From positions 1-40,374 of the forward strand of contig JANXXL010000041.1 of the NCBI GenBank assembly GCA_025350625.1: a stretch of 40,374 nucleotides of DNA, in the 5' to 3' direction. The notes beneath the pieces were generated by a model, which saw nothing but the letters and a program-made list of their open reading frames with translations, did no database searches and was not told the origin of the DNA. The translations under genes were made by a program, and so were the position numbers. Each line of letters opens with the position of its first letter. Within the stretch, counting starts at the first letter, position 1. Positions 1-5,958 of the stretch are shown piece by piece. Source of the DNA: Bryobacterales bacterium (GTDB lineage Bacteria > Acidobacteriota > Terriglobia > Bryobacterales > Bryobacteraceae).

Positions 1-251
1 ATTGAAAAAGACGACGTCGAGCGCGGGCAGGTGATCTCGAAGCCGGGTTCGATCAAGCCGCACAAGAAGTTCAAGGGCGAAGTCTACGTATTGAGCAAGG
101 ACGAAGGCGGCCGGTAGCCTTTGAAGAACGGCGTGTGCCGCCCGCCTTCGTCCTTGCTCAATACGTAGACTTCGCCCTTGAACTTCTTGTGCGGCTTGAT
201 CGAACCCGGCTTCGAGATCACCTGCCCGCGCTCGACGTCGTCTTTTTCAAT
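1..251. repeat. 110-bp perfect inverted repeat (fold-back) inside tuf
   Basis: Bases 1-110 are the exact reverse complement of bases 142-251, separated by a 31-base spacer. Both arms encode the same piece of EF-Tu domain 2/3, one on each strand. The right arm belongs to the tuf gene on the minus strand. The left arm starts at the window edge, so the true arm length is unknown. The junction lies at a short GGCC/CGG microhomology around 108-114. Such fold-backs are typical of contig-end or template-switch artefacts, although a real inverted duplication cannot be excluded from this sequence alone. Confidence 0.95.
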
Positions 252-1097
252 GCCGCGCAACAGCAGACCGACGTTATCGCCCGCCCGGCCTTCGTCGAGC
301 AGTTTCTTGAACATTTCGACGCCGGTCACTACCGTCTTGCGGGTGTCGCGGAAACCTACGATTTCCATTTCCTCGCCCACTTTGCAGATGCCCTGCTCGA
401 TACGCCCGGTCACCACCGTGCCGCGGCCCTGGATCGAGAAGATGTCTTCAATCGGCATCAGGAACGGGCGGTCGATGATGCGCTCCGGCATGGGGACGTA
501 CTTGTCGACGGCGTCCATCAGCTCGTCAACCGTCTTTTCCCACTGCGCTTCGCCATTGAGCGCGCCCAAGGCGCTGACTTTCACTACCGGCAGATCGTTG
601 CCAGGGAAGCCGTAGCTGGTCAGCAGCTCGCGGACTTCGAGTTCCACTAGTTCGAGCAACTCGGGATCATCCACCATGTCCACTTTATTGAGCGCCACCA
701 CGATGTAAGGCACGCCCACCTGGCGCGCCAGCAGAATATGTTCCCGCGTCTGCGGCATGGGACCGTCGGTCGCGGCGACCACTAAGATCGCTCCATCCAT
801 CTGCGCCGCGCCTGTGATCATGTTCTTGATGTAATCGGCGTGGCCCGGGCAATCGACGTGGGCGTAATGCCGCTTGGCGGTTTCATACTCGACGTGCGAC
901 GCCGCAATGGTGATTCCGCGAGCCTTCTCTTCGGGCGCGTTGTCGATCGAATCAAAACTCCGGAACTGCACCTTCGGATTGTGCTTCGCCAACGTCTTGG
1001 TGATGGCCGCCGTCAAAGTGGTCTTGCCGTGATCGATGTGGCCGATCGTTCCCACGTTTACGTGCGGCTTGCTGCGATCAAATTTTTCCTTCGCCAT
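84..1097 (-). CDS. tuf: Elongation factor Tu, 3' end lost at fold-back
   Basis: EF-Tu is the GTPase that brings aminoacyl-tRNA to the ribosomal A site. The GTPase domain is intact: P-loop GHIDHGKT at residues 19-26, the DCPGH motif near residue 82 and NKVD near residue 137. Domain 2 follows, including the [11 protein letters not shown] motif. The family is about 395 residues long, but here genuine homology stops at about residue 330 (GYRP). The last seven or so residues come from the inverted copy and end at a chance stop. A ribosome binding site, AAGGAG, sits about 14 bases before the ATG. The gene is last in a tRNA-Tyr/tRNA-Thr/GIY-YIG/tuf series, and tRNA genes next to tuf are a common bacterial arrangement. 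The reading frame is certain; the missing C-terminus is either an assembly fault or a real rearrangement. Confidence 0.95.
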   Translation of the reverse strand: MAKEKFDRSKPHVNVGTIGHIDHGKTTLTAAITKTLAKHNPKVQFRSFDSIDNAPEEKARGITIAASHVEYETAKRHYAHVDCPGHADYIKNMITGAAQMDGAILVVAATDGPMPQTREHILLARQVGVPYIVVALNKVDMVDDPELLELVELEVRELLTSYGFPGNDLPVVKVSALGALNGEAQWEKTVDELMDAVDKYVPMPERIIDRPFLMPIEDIFSIQGRGTVVTGRIEQGICKVGEEMEIVGFRDTRKTVVTGVEMFKKLLDEGRAGDNVGLLLRGIEKDDVERGQVISKPGSIKPHKKFKGEVYVLSKDEGGRHTPFFKGYRPPSSLLNT

Positions 1098-1340
1098 GTT
1101 TTTCTACCAAACTCCTTCGTGCCTGAATCCCTGCACGACTCTTCAAAAACCGTTCCTGTTGTGCTGCCGAAGCACGATCCGGAAACTCTTCGCTGGCCAA
1201 AATCACCCAGGGCTTGTATGCACTGGTCCAACGGCCACTCTTGCTATTGTGTTCCTGCAAACGCTTTCCAACGTCAGCGGCGATTCCGATGTAACTTTTA
1301 CCTGTCGGAAGACTGCGCAGAACATACAGCCAAAACTTCA

Positions 1341-1341
<1 letters not shown>
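1078..1341 (-). CDS. Small GIY-YIG domain protein (UPF0213/YhbQ-like)
   Basis: The 87-residue product is a single GIY-YIG nuclease fold of the UPF0213 type. Visible active-site candidates are Tyr6 (in WLYVL), Tyr17 with Gly19 (SYIGI), Arg27 (GKRLQEHN) and Glu63 (QQERFLK), all in the expected order. The family is related to nuclease domains of UvrC and homing enzymes; the cellular role of the small stand-alone proteins is unclear. Translation must start at TTG (1341-1339), since no ATG or GTG lies before the conserved core. That start is only a few bases from the CCA end of a degenerate tRNA copy. The 3' end overlaps the first 20 bases of tuf, so the two are probably co-transcribed. Recognition of the fold is firm; its function is not. 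Confidence 0.85.
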
Positions 1342-1512
<171 letters not shown>

Positions 1513-1545
1513 CTAACCGATTGCCAGTTGCTCCGGGGAGCTGAC

Positions 1546-1593
1546 CTGGTGACCTTCCGATCACGGACGCTCTACCAACTGAGCTACAACGGC
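1546..1593 (-). pseudogene. Degenerate tRNA-Thr copy (5' half kept)
   Basis: The 5' acceptor strand GCCGTTG and the D arm are identical to the intact tRNA-Thr. The anticodon arm is reduced to TCCG-TGAT-CGGA, five bases shorter than in the intact gene. After the start of the T arm (GGTCACCAG) the sequence changes to something unrelated, so neither a T loop nor a matching 3' acceptor strand exists. It shares its central block with the other degenerate copy at 1347-1408 rather than with the intact tRNA. Confidence 0.7.
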
Positions 1594-1615
1594 CAAAATC
1601 AACTGCAAAAACTAA

Positions 1616-1704
1616 TGGTGGACAGGGGAGGATTCGAACCTCCGTAGCTCGCAAGGAGCGGCAGATTTACAGTCTGCTGCCATTAACCACTCGGCCACCT
1701 GTCC
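1616..1704 (-). tRNA. tRNA-Tyr (anticodon GTA)
   Basis: An 89-base class II tRNA on the minus strand. The acceptor GGACAGG pairs with CCTGTCC. The anticodon stem-loop reads CAGACTGTAAATCTG, with anticodon GTA. A long variable arm (CGCTCCTTGCGAGC) and T arm with GTTCGAATC are present, and CCA is encoded. The long variable arm together with GTA identifies tyrosine. It is the first gene of the tRNA/tuf series. Confidence 0.96.
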
Positions 1705-1905
1705 GACTCGCCACACGCTCCCGCCAATCTAGCCAACGGAAATGCGGGGAAAGATCCGCGTCGATTACCGCACACGCGGACTCATAGGCGTAAAAATCAG
1801 TATAGCAAAAGAGGGCGGATGCGTTATCGCGACGAAGTGTCGTCACAAGGGCATGTTACTCTCAAGTGGGGTTCCGGTAACCCTAATCGAGTTCAAAGGA
1901 GCCTC

Positions 1906-2124
1906 ATGTCAGAATCATACGGCCACAGAATCACGGCCATCCACGCGAATCCTAATAATAAGTGCGATCATTGCCGCCAGCCTGCATTGTGGGAAACAGA
2001 TTACAAGTTTTTCGGAGAGAACGAGCCGCGGGGATCGAATCCGGAACAGGTGTGCAATACCCACGCTAAGGAGTTCGCGGCGAAGTGGCCGGACGCGAAA
2101 TTTCCAGTGCAGGCGCCAAACTAG
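1906..2124 (+). CDS. Small Cys-motif protein of unknown function
   Basis: A 72-residue product starting at ATG 1906, chosen because AAAGGAG lies six bases before it; the open frame runs back to 1819 but without a comparable ribosome binding site. The protein has a CDHC pair near residue 23 and a later VCNTH motif. Together these could bind one zinc ion in a ribbon-like fold. The sequence between them is hydrophilic, and there is no signal peptide or membrane segment. I do not recognise the family. It precedes rpmI on the same strand by about 80 bases. Confidence 0.65.
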   Translation: MSESYGHRITAIHANPNNKCDHCRQPALWETDYKFFGENEPRGSNPEQVCNTHAKEFAAKWPDAKFPVQAPN

Positions 2125-2203
2125 GCGCCCGGCGAAGCTGTGTTATGATCGAAAAGGTTGTCCCTAAAGTGGCGGATGACCGACACACCCAGGAAAGTTT
2201 AAT

Positions 2204-2398
2204 ATGCCAAAGTTGAAGACCCATAAGGGTGCGGCCAAACGGTTCAAGAAGACGGGCACCGGCAAGATCAAGCGCCGGCATGCGTTCGCCCGACATATTC
2301 TGACGTCGAAGTCGCGCACCCGGAAGCGGCGGTTGGGACAGTCGTCGATAGCCGATCCGGCTAACTCGCCTGAAATCCACCGCATGATTCCGTACTAG
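2204..2398 (+). CDS. rpmI: 50S ribosomal protein L35
   Basis: The 64-residue basic protein begins [21 protein letters not shown], the hallmark of bL35, and continues with a Lys/Arg-rich helix region and the usual short C-terminus. It is a structural protein of the large ribosomal subunit. AGGAAAG lies seven bases before the ATG. As in most bacteria it is followed by rplT. The usual upstream partner infC is absent; a small unrelated gene is there instead. Confidence 0.97.
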   Translation: MPKLKTHKGAAKRFKKTGTGKIKRRHAFARHILTSKSRTRKRRLGQSSIADPANSPEIHRMIPY

Positions 2399-2407
2399 CC
2401 CACCGGG

Positions 2408-2544
2408 CCGCTCCCGGCGCGCTGTTCTTTTCCAGCGCGGGTAGCGGAGCGAAATGATTTTGGTGAACAGTGCGCCGCACGTGCCTGATTCGCCAGCAGC
2501 TATCACACGGGTTAAAACCCGGGGTAAAACCCTGGGTTAAAACC
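2408..2544 (+). promoter_or_regulatory. Structured rpmI-rplT intergenic leader
   Basis: The 160 bases between rpmI and rplT hold two distinct structures. First, a hairpin at 2408-2447: CGCGCTG (2418-2424) pairs with CAGCGCG (2433-2439) around an 8-base loop, flanked by CCGCT/AGCGG. Second, three nearly identical short palindromes directly before the ribosome binding site: GGGTTAAAACCC at 2509-2520, GGGGTAAAACCC at 2521-2532 and GGGTTAAAACC at 2534-2544. Each can form a GGGT/ACCC mini-hairpin, and they can also pair with one another. Ribosomal protein L20 represses its own operon through leader RNA in other bacteria, so a similar role is a reasonable inference. Confidence 0.5.
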
Positions 2545-2558
2545 AAAGGAGATGAAAC

Positions 2559-2927
2559 GTGCCTAGAGTAAAACGCGGTACCAAGCGGCGGAATAGCCGC
2601 AAGAAGACACTCACCCTCGCCAAGGGTTTTTTTCTCACCAAGAGCAAACTGTACCGGTCGGCGCAAGAGGCGGTTGAGAAATCGCTGCGCTATGGCTACA
2701 AGGGGCGTCGGCTCAAGAAGCGCGATTTCCGCTCGTTGTGGATTGTGCGCATCGGGGCATCGTGCCGGGCTGCGGAAATTTCCTACAGCAAGTTCATGGA
2801 CGGCCTGAAGAAGGCCGGCGTCGAACTGAACCGGAAAGTGCTGGCGGATATGGCGCTGACGGATCCTCCGGCGTTTGGCGCGCTGGTGAATCAAGCCAAG
2901 GCTGCGCTCGAGAAGACCGCGGCGTAG
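2559..2927 (+). CDS. rplT: 50S ribosomal protein L20
   Basis: The 122-residue product matches bL20 along its whole length: a basic N-terminal tail starting [16 protein letters not shown], the [19 protein letters not shown] segment, the [11 protein letters not shown] core and the globular C-terminal domain. L20 is essential for early assembly of the 50S subunit. The start is GTG 2559 with AAAGGAG eight bases upstream; an ATG at 2552 leads to an immediate stop and is not used. The pheS and pheT genes that often follow rplT are absent here. Confidence 0.97.
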   Translation: MPRVKRGTKRRNSRKKTLTLAKGFFLTKSKLYRSAQEAVEKSLRYGYKGRRLKKRDFRSLWIVRIGASCRAAEISYSKFMDGLKKAGVELNRKVLADMALTDPPAFGALVNQAKAALEKTAA

Positions 2928-2933
2928 GGCAAA

Positions 2934-3221
2934 ATGTCGACGCCGCAACCCGAATCCGAGTTGGATTCATTAGCGAATCTGGAAGAACGCGTTCGCCGTG
3001 CGGTGGAACTGGTCGCGTCCTTAAAGGTAGAGCGCGATGCGGCATTGAGCGAACTTGCGGATGCTCGGGCGGCGCTCTCAGAACTCGCTCCTGCCAAAAA
3101 GGCCGCCGCCGAGGCGCAACAACTGCGAGAGGAAATCGGCGGGCTGCGCGCGGAACGCAAGCAGGTTCGCGTGCGCATCGAAAAGCTCCTGGGACAGATG
3201 GATCTGCTGAGCGGCCAGTAA
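2934..3221 (+). CDS. Coiled-coil protein, possible ZapB-like partner of ZapA
   Basis: The 95-residue acidic protein is almost entirely predicted coiled coil: heptad-like runs of Leu, Ala, Glu and Arg from about residue 12 to the end. There is no signal peptide or membrane segment. It starts six bases after rplT and ends 17 bases before zapA, so the three are probably one transcript. Small coiled-coil proteins next to zapA are often division-associated, like ZapB, which bridges ZapA and the nucleoid. The assignment rests on composition and position only; no specific family motif is visible. Confidence 0.75.
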   Translation: MSTPQPESELDSLANLEERVRRAVELVASLKVERDAALSELADARAALSELAPAKKAAAEAQQLREEIGGLRAERKQVRVRIEKLLGQMDLLSGQ

Positions 3222-3238
3222 AGCGGGGAGGCGCTGGA

Positions 3239-3535
3239 ATGGATTCGGAAGCCGAACGCAAGACGGTGCGCGTCACCATCTTCAACCAAACCTATACCCT
3301 GGCCGCGACCGACGAGGCCGGCGAAGTAGAAATGTTGGGCCAGACGGTCGACGAACTCATGACTTCGATCGCCCAACGCGCCGGTAACATGGATTCGCAG
3401 CGCATTGCCGTGCTCGCGTGCCTCCACCTGGCCGACCGGCTGCGGACCATCGAGCACGACCTCTCCTCACTCAAAGAACGGGTGGATGAGAAAACGCGCC
3501 ACCTGTCGTTGCTGCTGGATCAAGCCATCGATTAA
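3239..3535 (+). CDS. zapA: Cell division protein ZapA
   Basis: A 98-residue protein starting at ATG 3239 with GGGGAG eight bases upstream. It shows the ZapA pattern: an N-terminal globular part (VRVTIFNQTYTLAA, then a helix with MLGQTVDELM), the IAVLACLHLADRL helix and a C-terminal coiled coil. ZapA binds FtsZ polymers in the cytoplasm and promotes lateral bundling in the Z ring. An in-frame open frame extends further upstream, but that part overlaps the coiled-coil gene and rplT and is not plausible coding sequence. It sits between the coiled-coil gene and pgeF. Confidence 0.9.
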   Translation: MDSEAERKTVRVTIFNQTYTLAATDEAGEVEMLGQTVDELMTSIAQRAGNMDSQRIAVLACLHLADRLRTIEHDLSSLKERVDEKTRHLSLLLDQAID

Positions 3536-3541
3536 ACCCGC

Positions 3542-4147
3542 GTGATCTATTCCTCGTTGCTCTCGGACTTGGCGTGGATCGAACACGGATTCGGCACGCG
3601 CGACGACGCTCCCCTGCAGCAGAATTTGGCGAGTTTGAAGCAGATTCATTCAGCGGTGGTTTGGATGGCGGAGCAGCCGGGCTGCGTGGGCGAAGGCGAC
3701 GCGCTGGTAACTGCGCATCCGGGAGTTCCTGTCTCAATACGCACCGCGGATTGTTATCCCATTCTGCTGGCCGACGAGCGAAAGCGGGCAGTAGCGGCGG
3801 TGCATGCCGGGTGGCGTGGCACGGCGGCGGGGATTGTGGGCCAAACCATTCAGCAAATGCAGGCGCGATTCGGCACCGAAGCTCGCGACTTGTGGGTAGC
3901 AATCGGACCGGGCATCGGACTCTGCTGTTATGAAGTGGGCGTGGAAGTCGCGCGGCAGTTCGGCCTGAAAGAAGCGGGACGAATCGATCTGGCCGAGATC
4001 AACCACCAGCAACTGGTTCAAATGGGCGTACTCGAAACTCATATCGAAGTTCTGGGCGGATGCACCAAGTGCGACGTCCAACGCTTCCATTCATTCCGGC
4101 GCGACCAGGAACGCGCGGGGCGCATGATTTCTTTTATCAGACTTTAG
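3542..4147 (+). CDS. pgeF: Peptidoglycan editing factor PgeF / purine nucleoside phosphorylase (YfiH family)
   Basis: The YfiH/YlmD family combines purine nucleoside phosphorylase and adenosine deaminase activity in vitro, and E. coli YfiH prevents L-Ser misincorporation into peptidoglycan stems. The zinc triad is visible: His36 (QIHSAVV), Cys71 (RTADCYPIL) and His88 (HAGWRGTAAG), with the family spacing. GPGIGLCCYEV and the C-terminal FHSFRRD motif are also present. The start is GTG 3542, six bases after zapA. At 201 residues it is shorter than the usual 240-260; the N-terminal strand region is reduced. Position next to zapA fits a link between cell division and wall synthesis. Confidence 0.92.
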   Translation: MIYSSLLSDLAWIEHGFGTRDDAPLQQNLASLKQIHSAVVWMAEQPGCVGEGDALVTAHPGVPVSIRTADCYPILLADERKRAVAAVHAGWRGTAAGIVGQTIQQMQARFGTEARDLWVAIGPGIGLCCYEVGVEVARQFGLKEAGRIDLAEINHQQLVQMGVLETHIEVLGGCTKCDVQRFHSFRRDQERAGRMISFIRL

Positions 4148-4153
4148 AAACAC

Positions 4154-4190
4154 TTCGGGCGCGGCAGTCGAGAGGACCGCCGCGCCCGAA
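4154..4190. terminator. Hairpin between convergent pgeF and dksA-like genes
   Basis: A perfect 12-bp stem (4154-4165 with 4179-4190, TTCGGGCGCGGC and its complement) encloses a 13-base loop. It lies exactly between the two convergent stop codons and could serve both strands. The 3' tails are not strong T runs on either strand, so it may act as a weak intrinsic terminator or as a transcript end protector. Confidence 0.7.
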
Positions 4191-4212
4191 AAAGACGAGA
4201 GATTGGATTCGA

Positions 4213-4596
4213 TTAGGCGGCGTGGACCATCAGGTCGTCGAAGCTTTCGGTGCCTTCAGCCTGATTACGATCCGCGATTTCCTGGCACTGGATGCAGAAA
4301 GGCGTCCATGGCACAGCAGCAAGTCGCTTGGGACTGATGTCCTCTTCACAATGCAGACACACCCCGAAGGTGCCCTCTTCGATGCGGCGCAGTGCACCCC
4401 GCACATTGCGCAGCAGATTCGATTCGCGATCGAGATTGCGAATCGCCAGCTCGCGCTCGGCCGCATGCTGCACTTCGTCGAGAGCATCCGGACTCTTTTC
4501 GATCGCGATGCCTTCGCGGTTGCGTACAAAAAGTTCCAGCTCCGCCTGCCTCGCCTCCAGTATTTCTTTGAATTTCTTTAGTTCGTTTTTTGTCAT
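4213..4596 (-). CDS. DksA/TraR family zinc-finger regulator
   Basis: The 127-residue product has an N-terminal helical part of about 70 residues, as in the DksA coiled coil. A C4 zinc finger follows, with Cys80 and Cys83 (CLHC) and Cys101 and Cys104 (CIQC). Proteins of this family enter the RNA polymerase secondary channel and change promoter kinetics, often together with ppGpp. The coiled-coil tip of true DksA carries two conserved aspartates; here the region reads SPDALDEVQ, so two Asp are present. It is shorter than E. coli DksA (151 residues). A purine-rich ribosome binding site (AGGAGAG) precedes the ATG. The gene stands alone and converges on pgeF. Confidence 0.88.
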   Translation of the reverse strand: MTKNELKKFKEILEARQAELELFVRNREGIAIEKSPDALDEVQHAAERELAIRNLDRESNLLRNVRGALRRIEEGTFGVCLHCEEDISPKRLAAVPWTPFCIQCQEIADRNQAEGTESFDDLMVHAA

Positions 4597-5403
4597 TTTC
4601 TTTCTCTCCTGTCTCTCGTCTCTTTGTCGTTTACTATCTTTCTTTCCTTGCGTACTCTCACCGCTCCTGCGTCGTCAATGGCATTAGACGCAGAGATTAC
4701 CAAAAAGGTTCACTGGATACCACCCACTTCGAAGGGAGCGCCTGTCAAGAAGTTGCAGGCTGGAAGCGCCCTGAGCGTCTCGGCCCAAGTGCCTCTTTCG
4801 TTCGTTGAAGTAGAGTAGCACATCACTGTTCCGTCATGCAAGCAATCGCAATGCCAATATCGAGGCTGAGACGATTCTTACTCCAGCCCCCCGTCGGCGC
4901 TATCCCGACTAGTGACCTTAAATATCGGCTTGATCGTCATAAACCATTACGAAAATAATGACTACGTGGATTCGGCAGCGGTTACAGTCCGCCACATCCA
5001 AACCGCTAAGAACCAAGATGTTAACTGGCTGGCGTGATGCGTCGCCGCCAAAACGGGTCGCTGGAGACGGTAAAATTTCTAATGTCTGCACCCGTGATAT
5101 GCCCAGAATGCTAACACGAGCCACCGCGATTATGGCGAAGGACGGTCGGCGTCATAGCGGAATTGAGGTTAGAGGGTCCTTTTACTTCAACAGGGTACAG
5201 GGTTCGCCGATCATGGTGTGATTGACATGAAATCCGTGTGACTGCATTTATGGTTTTGCAACGGGCCTTGGATTTGTGTTTCGTTGTGTCCCCAGTACGT
5301 GTCGAACCTCCACAGGGCAAATGCTTGATGTATAGCTAAGCCTTTCTGTATCAATCGTATAAATTGGGTATTCCCGTGCTCTTCTCTCGCCGGTCATCCG
5401 CTA
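4597..5403. other. Gene-poor stretch, nothing recognised
   Basis: About 800 bases lie between the dksA-like start and the next gene. Base composition is visibly less GC-rich than the flanks. The open frames here are short (at most 87 codons), with mixed composition and no recognisable motif. A 46-codon frame at 4678-4818 reads smoothly but resembles nothing known. I see no tRNA, inverted-repeat ends or transposase remnant. The part nearest 5403 should hold the promoter of the following gene; a TATAAA at about 5359 is possible but lacks a clear -35. Confidence 0.5.
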
Positions 5404-5958
5404 ATGCGTGCGCTCGCTATCATTGTATTCTCCGCCTGTCTGCAGCAGGCCGCGGAAGCCACTACGCTCCAGCAGTTGACTTTGGAAGAGATGGCTCAAC
5501 AGTCGACTGCCATCGTCCGCGCCAAAGTAACGGGTTCAAGCGGAGTTTGGCACGGCACGGATGTGTTCACGGTATATCAATTCGAAACCCTGGAAACCGT
5601 GAAGAGCCAAAATGGCGCACCGCCGGTAGAGGTTGGAGTGCCGGGTGGAATCGCCGGAGGAGTTCGGCAAGTTGTGGCGGGCGCGCCCCTGTTACGCCAG
5701 GGTCGCGAGTATGTCTTATTTCTGTGGACCGGGCGCTCCGGGCTGGCCCAAGTGATCGGACTGTCACAAGGACTGTTTGCCGTCGAACGGTCTTCAGCGG
5801 GTGACGTTATCGCAACGCGGGGAACGGCAGGCGAGCGGATGCTCGATAGAGCGGGCCATGCGGCTCGCGATGAAGCGCTTTCGATGCCGTGGGCGGAATT
5901 GAGATCGAAGGTGATTCAGGCGCTGAAGGCAGGCACTATGGCTGCGGGGAGACCATGA
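5404..5958 (+). CDS. Secreted protein of unknown function, coupled to a matrixin protease
   Basis: The 184-residue product begins with a short signal peptide (about residues 1-19, ending near AAEA). The mature part has a pattern seen in small secreted beta-rich proteins: TAIVRAKVTG, a segment resembling YQFETLETVK, GVPGG, then GREYVLFLW. Such proteins are often found beside matrixins in Acidobacteria, with no known function. The stop codon overlaps the next start (ATGA at 5955-5958), so the two genes are translationally coupled and their products may work together, for instance as inhibitor, chaperone or accessory factor. That pairing is inference. Confidence 0.8.
   Translation: MRALAIIVFSACLQQAAEATTLQQLTLEEMAQQSTAIVRAKVTGSSGVWHGTDVFTVYQFETLETVKSQNGAPPVEVGVPGGIAGGVRQVVAGAPLLRQGREYVLFLWTGRSGLAQVIGLSQGLFAVERSSAGDVIATRGTAGERMLDRAGHAARDEALSMPWAELRSKVIQALKAGTMAAGRP

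Noticed and set aside
135..650. Plus-strand frames opposite tuf
   Set aside because: They are shadows of the EF-Tu frame in high-GC DNA and show no protein motif.
1742..2167. 141-codon plus-strand frame over the small Cys protein
   Set aside because: It overlaps a better-supported gene in another frame, has no ribosome binding site and has irregular composition.
3536..3541. 6S RNA gene after zapA
   Set aside because: In many bacteria ssrS follows zapA, but here pgeF starts six bases later and there is no room.
4970..5010. tRNA-like remnant in the gene-poor gap
   Set aside because: A stretch resembles part of a tRNA anticodon arm, but no acceptor or T arm can be formed.
5889..5954. Longer N-terminus of the matrixin gene
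   Set aside because: The open frame begins at 5889, but a signal peptide and the overlapping ATGA both place the start at 5955.
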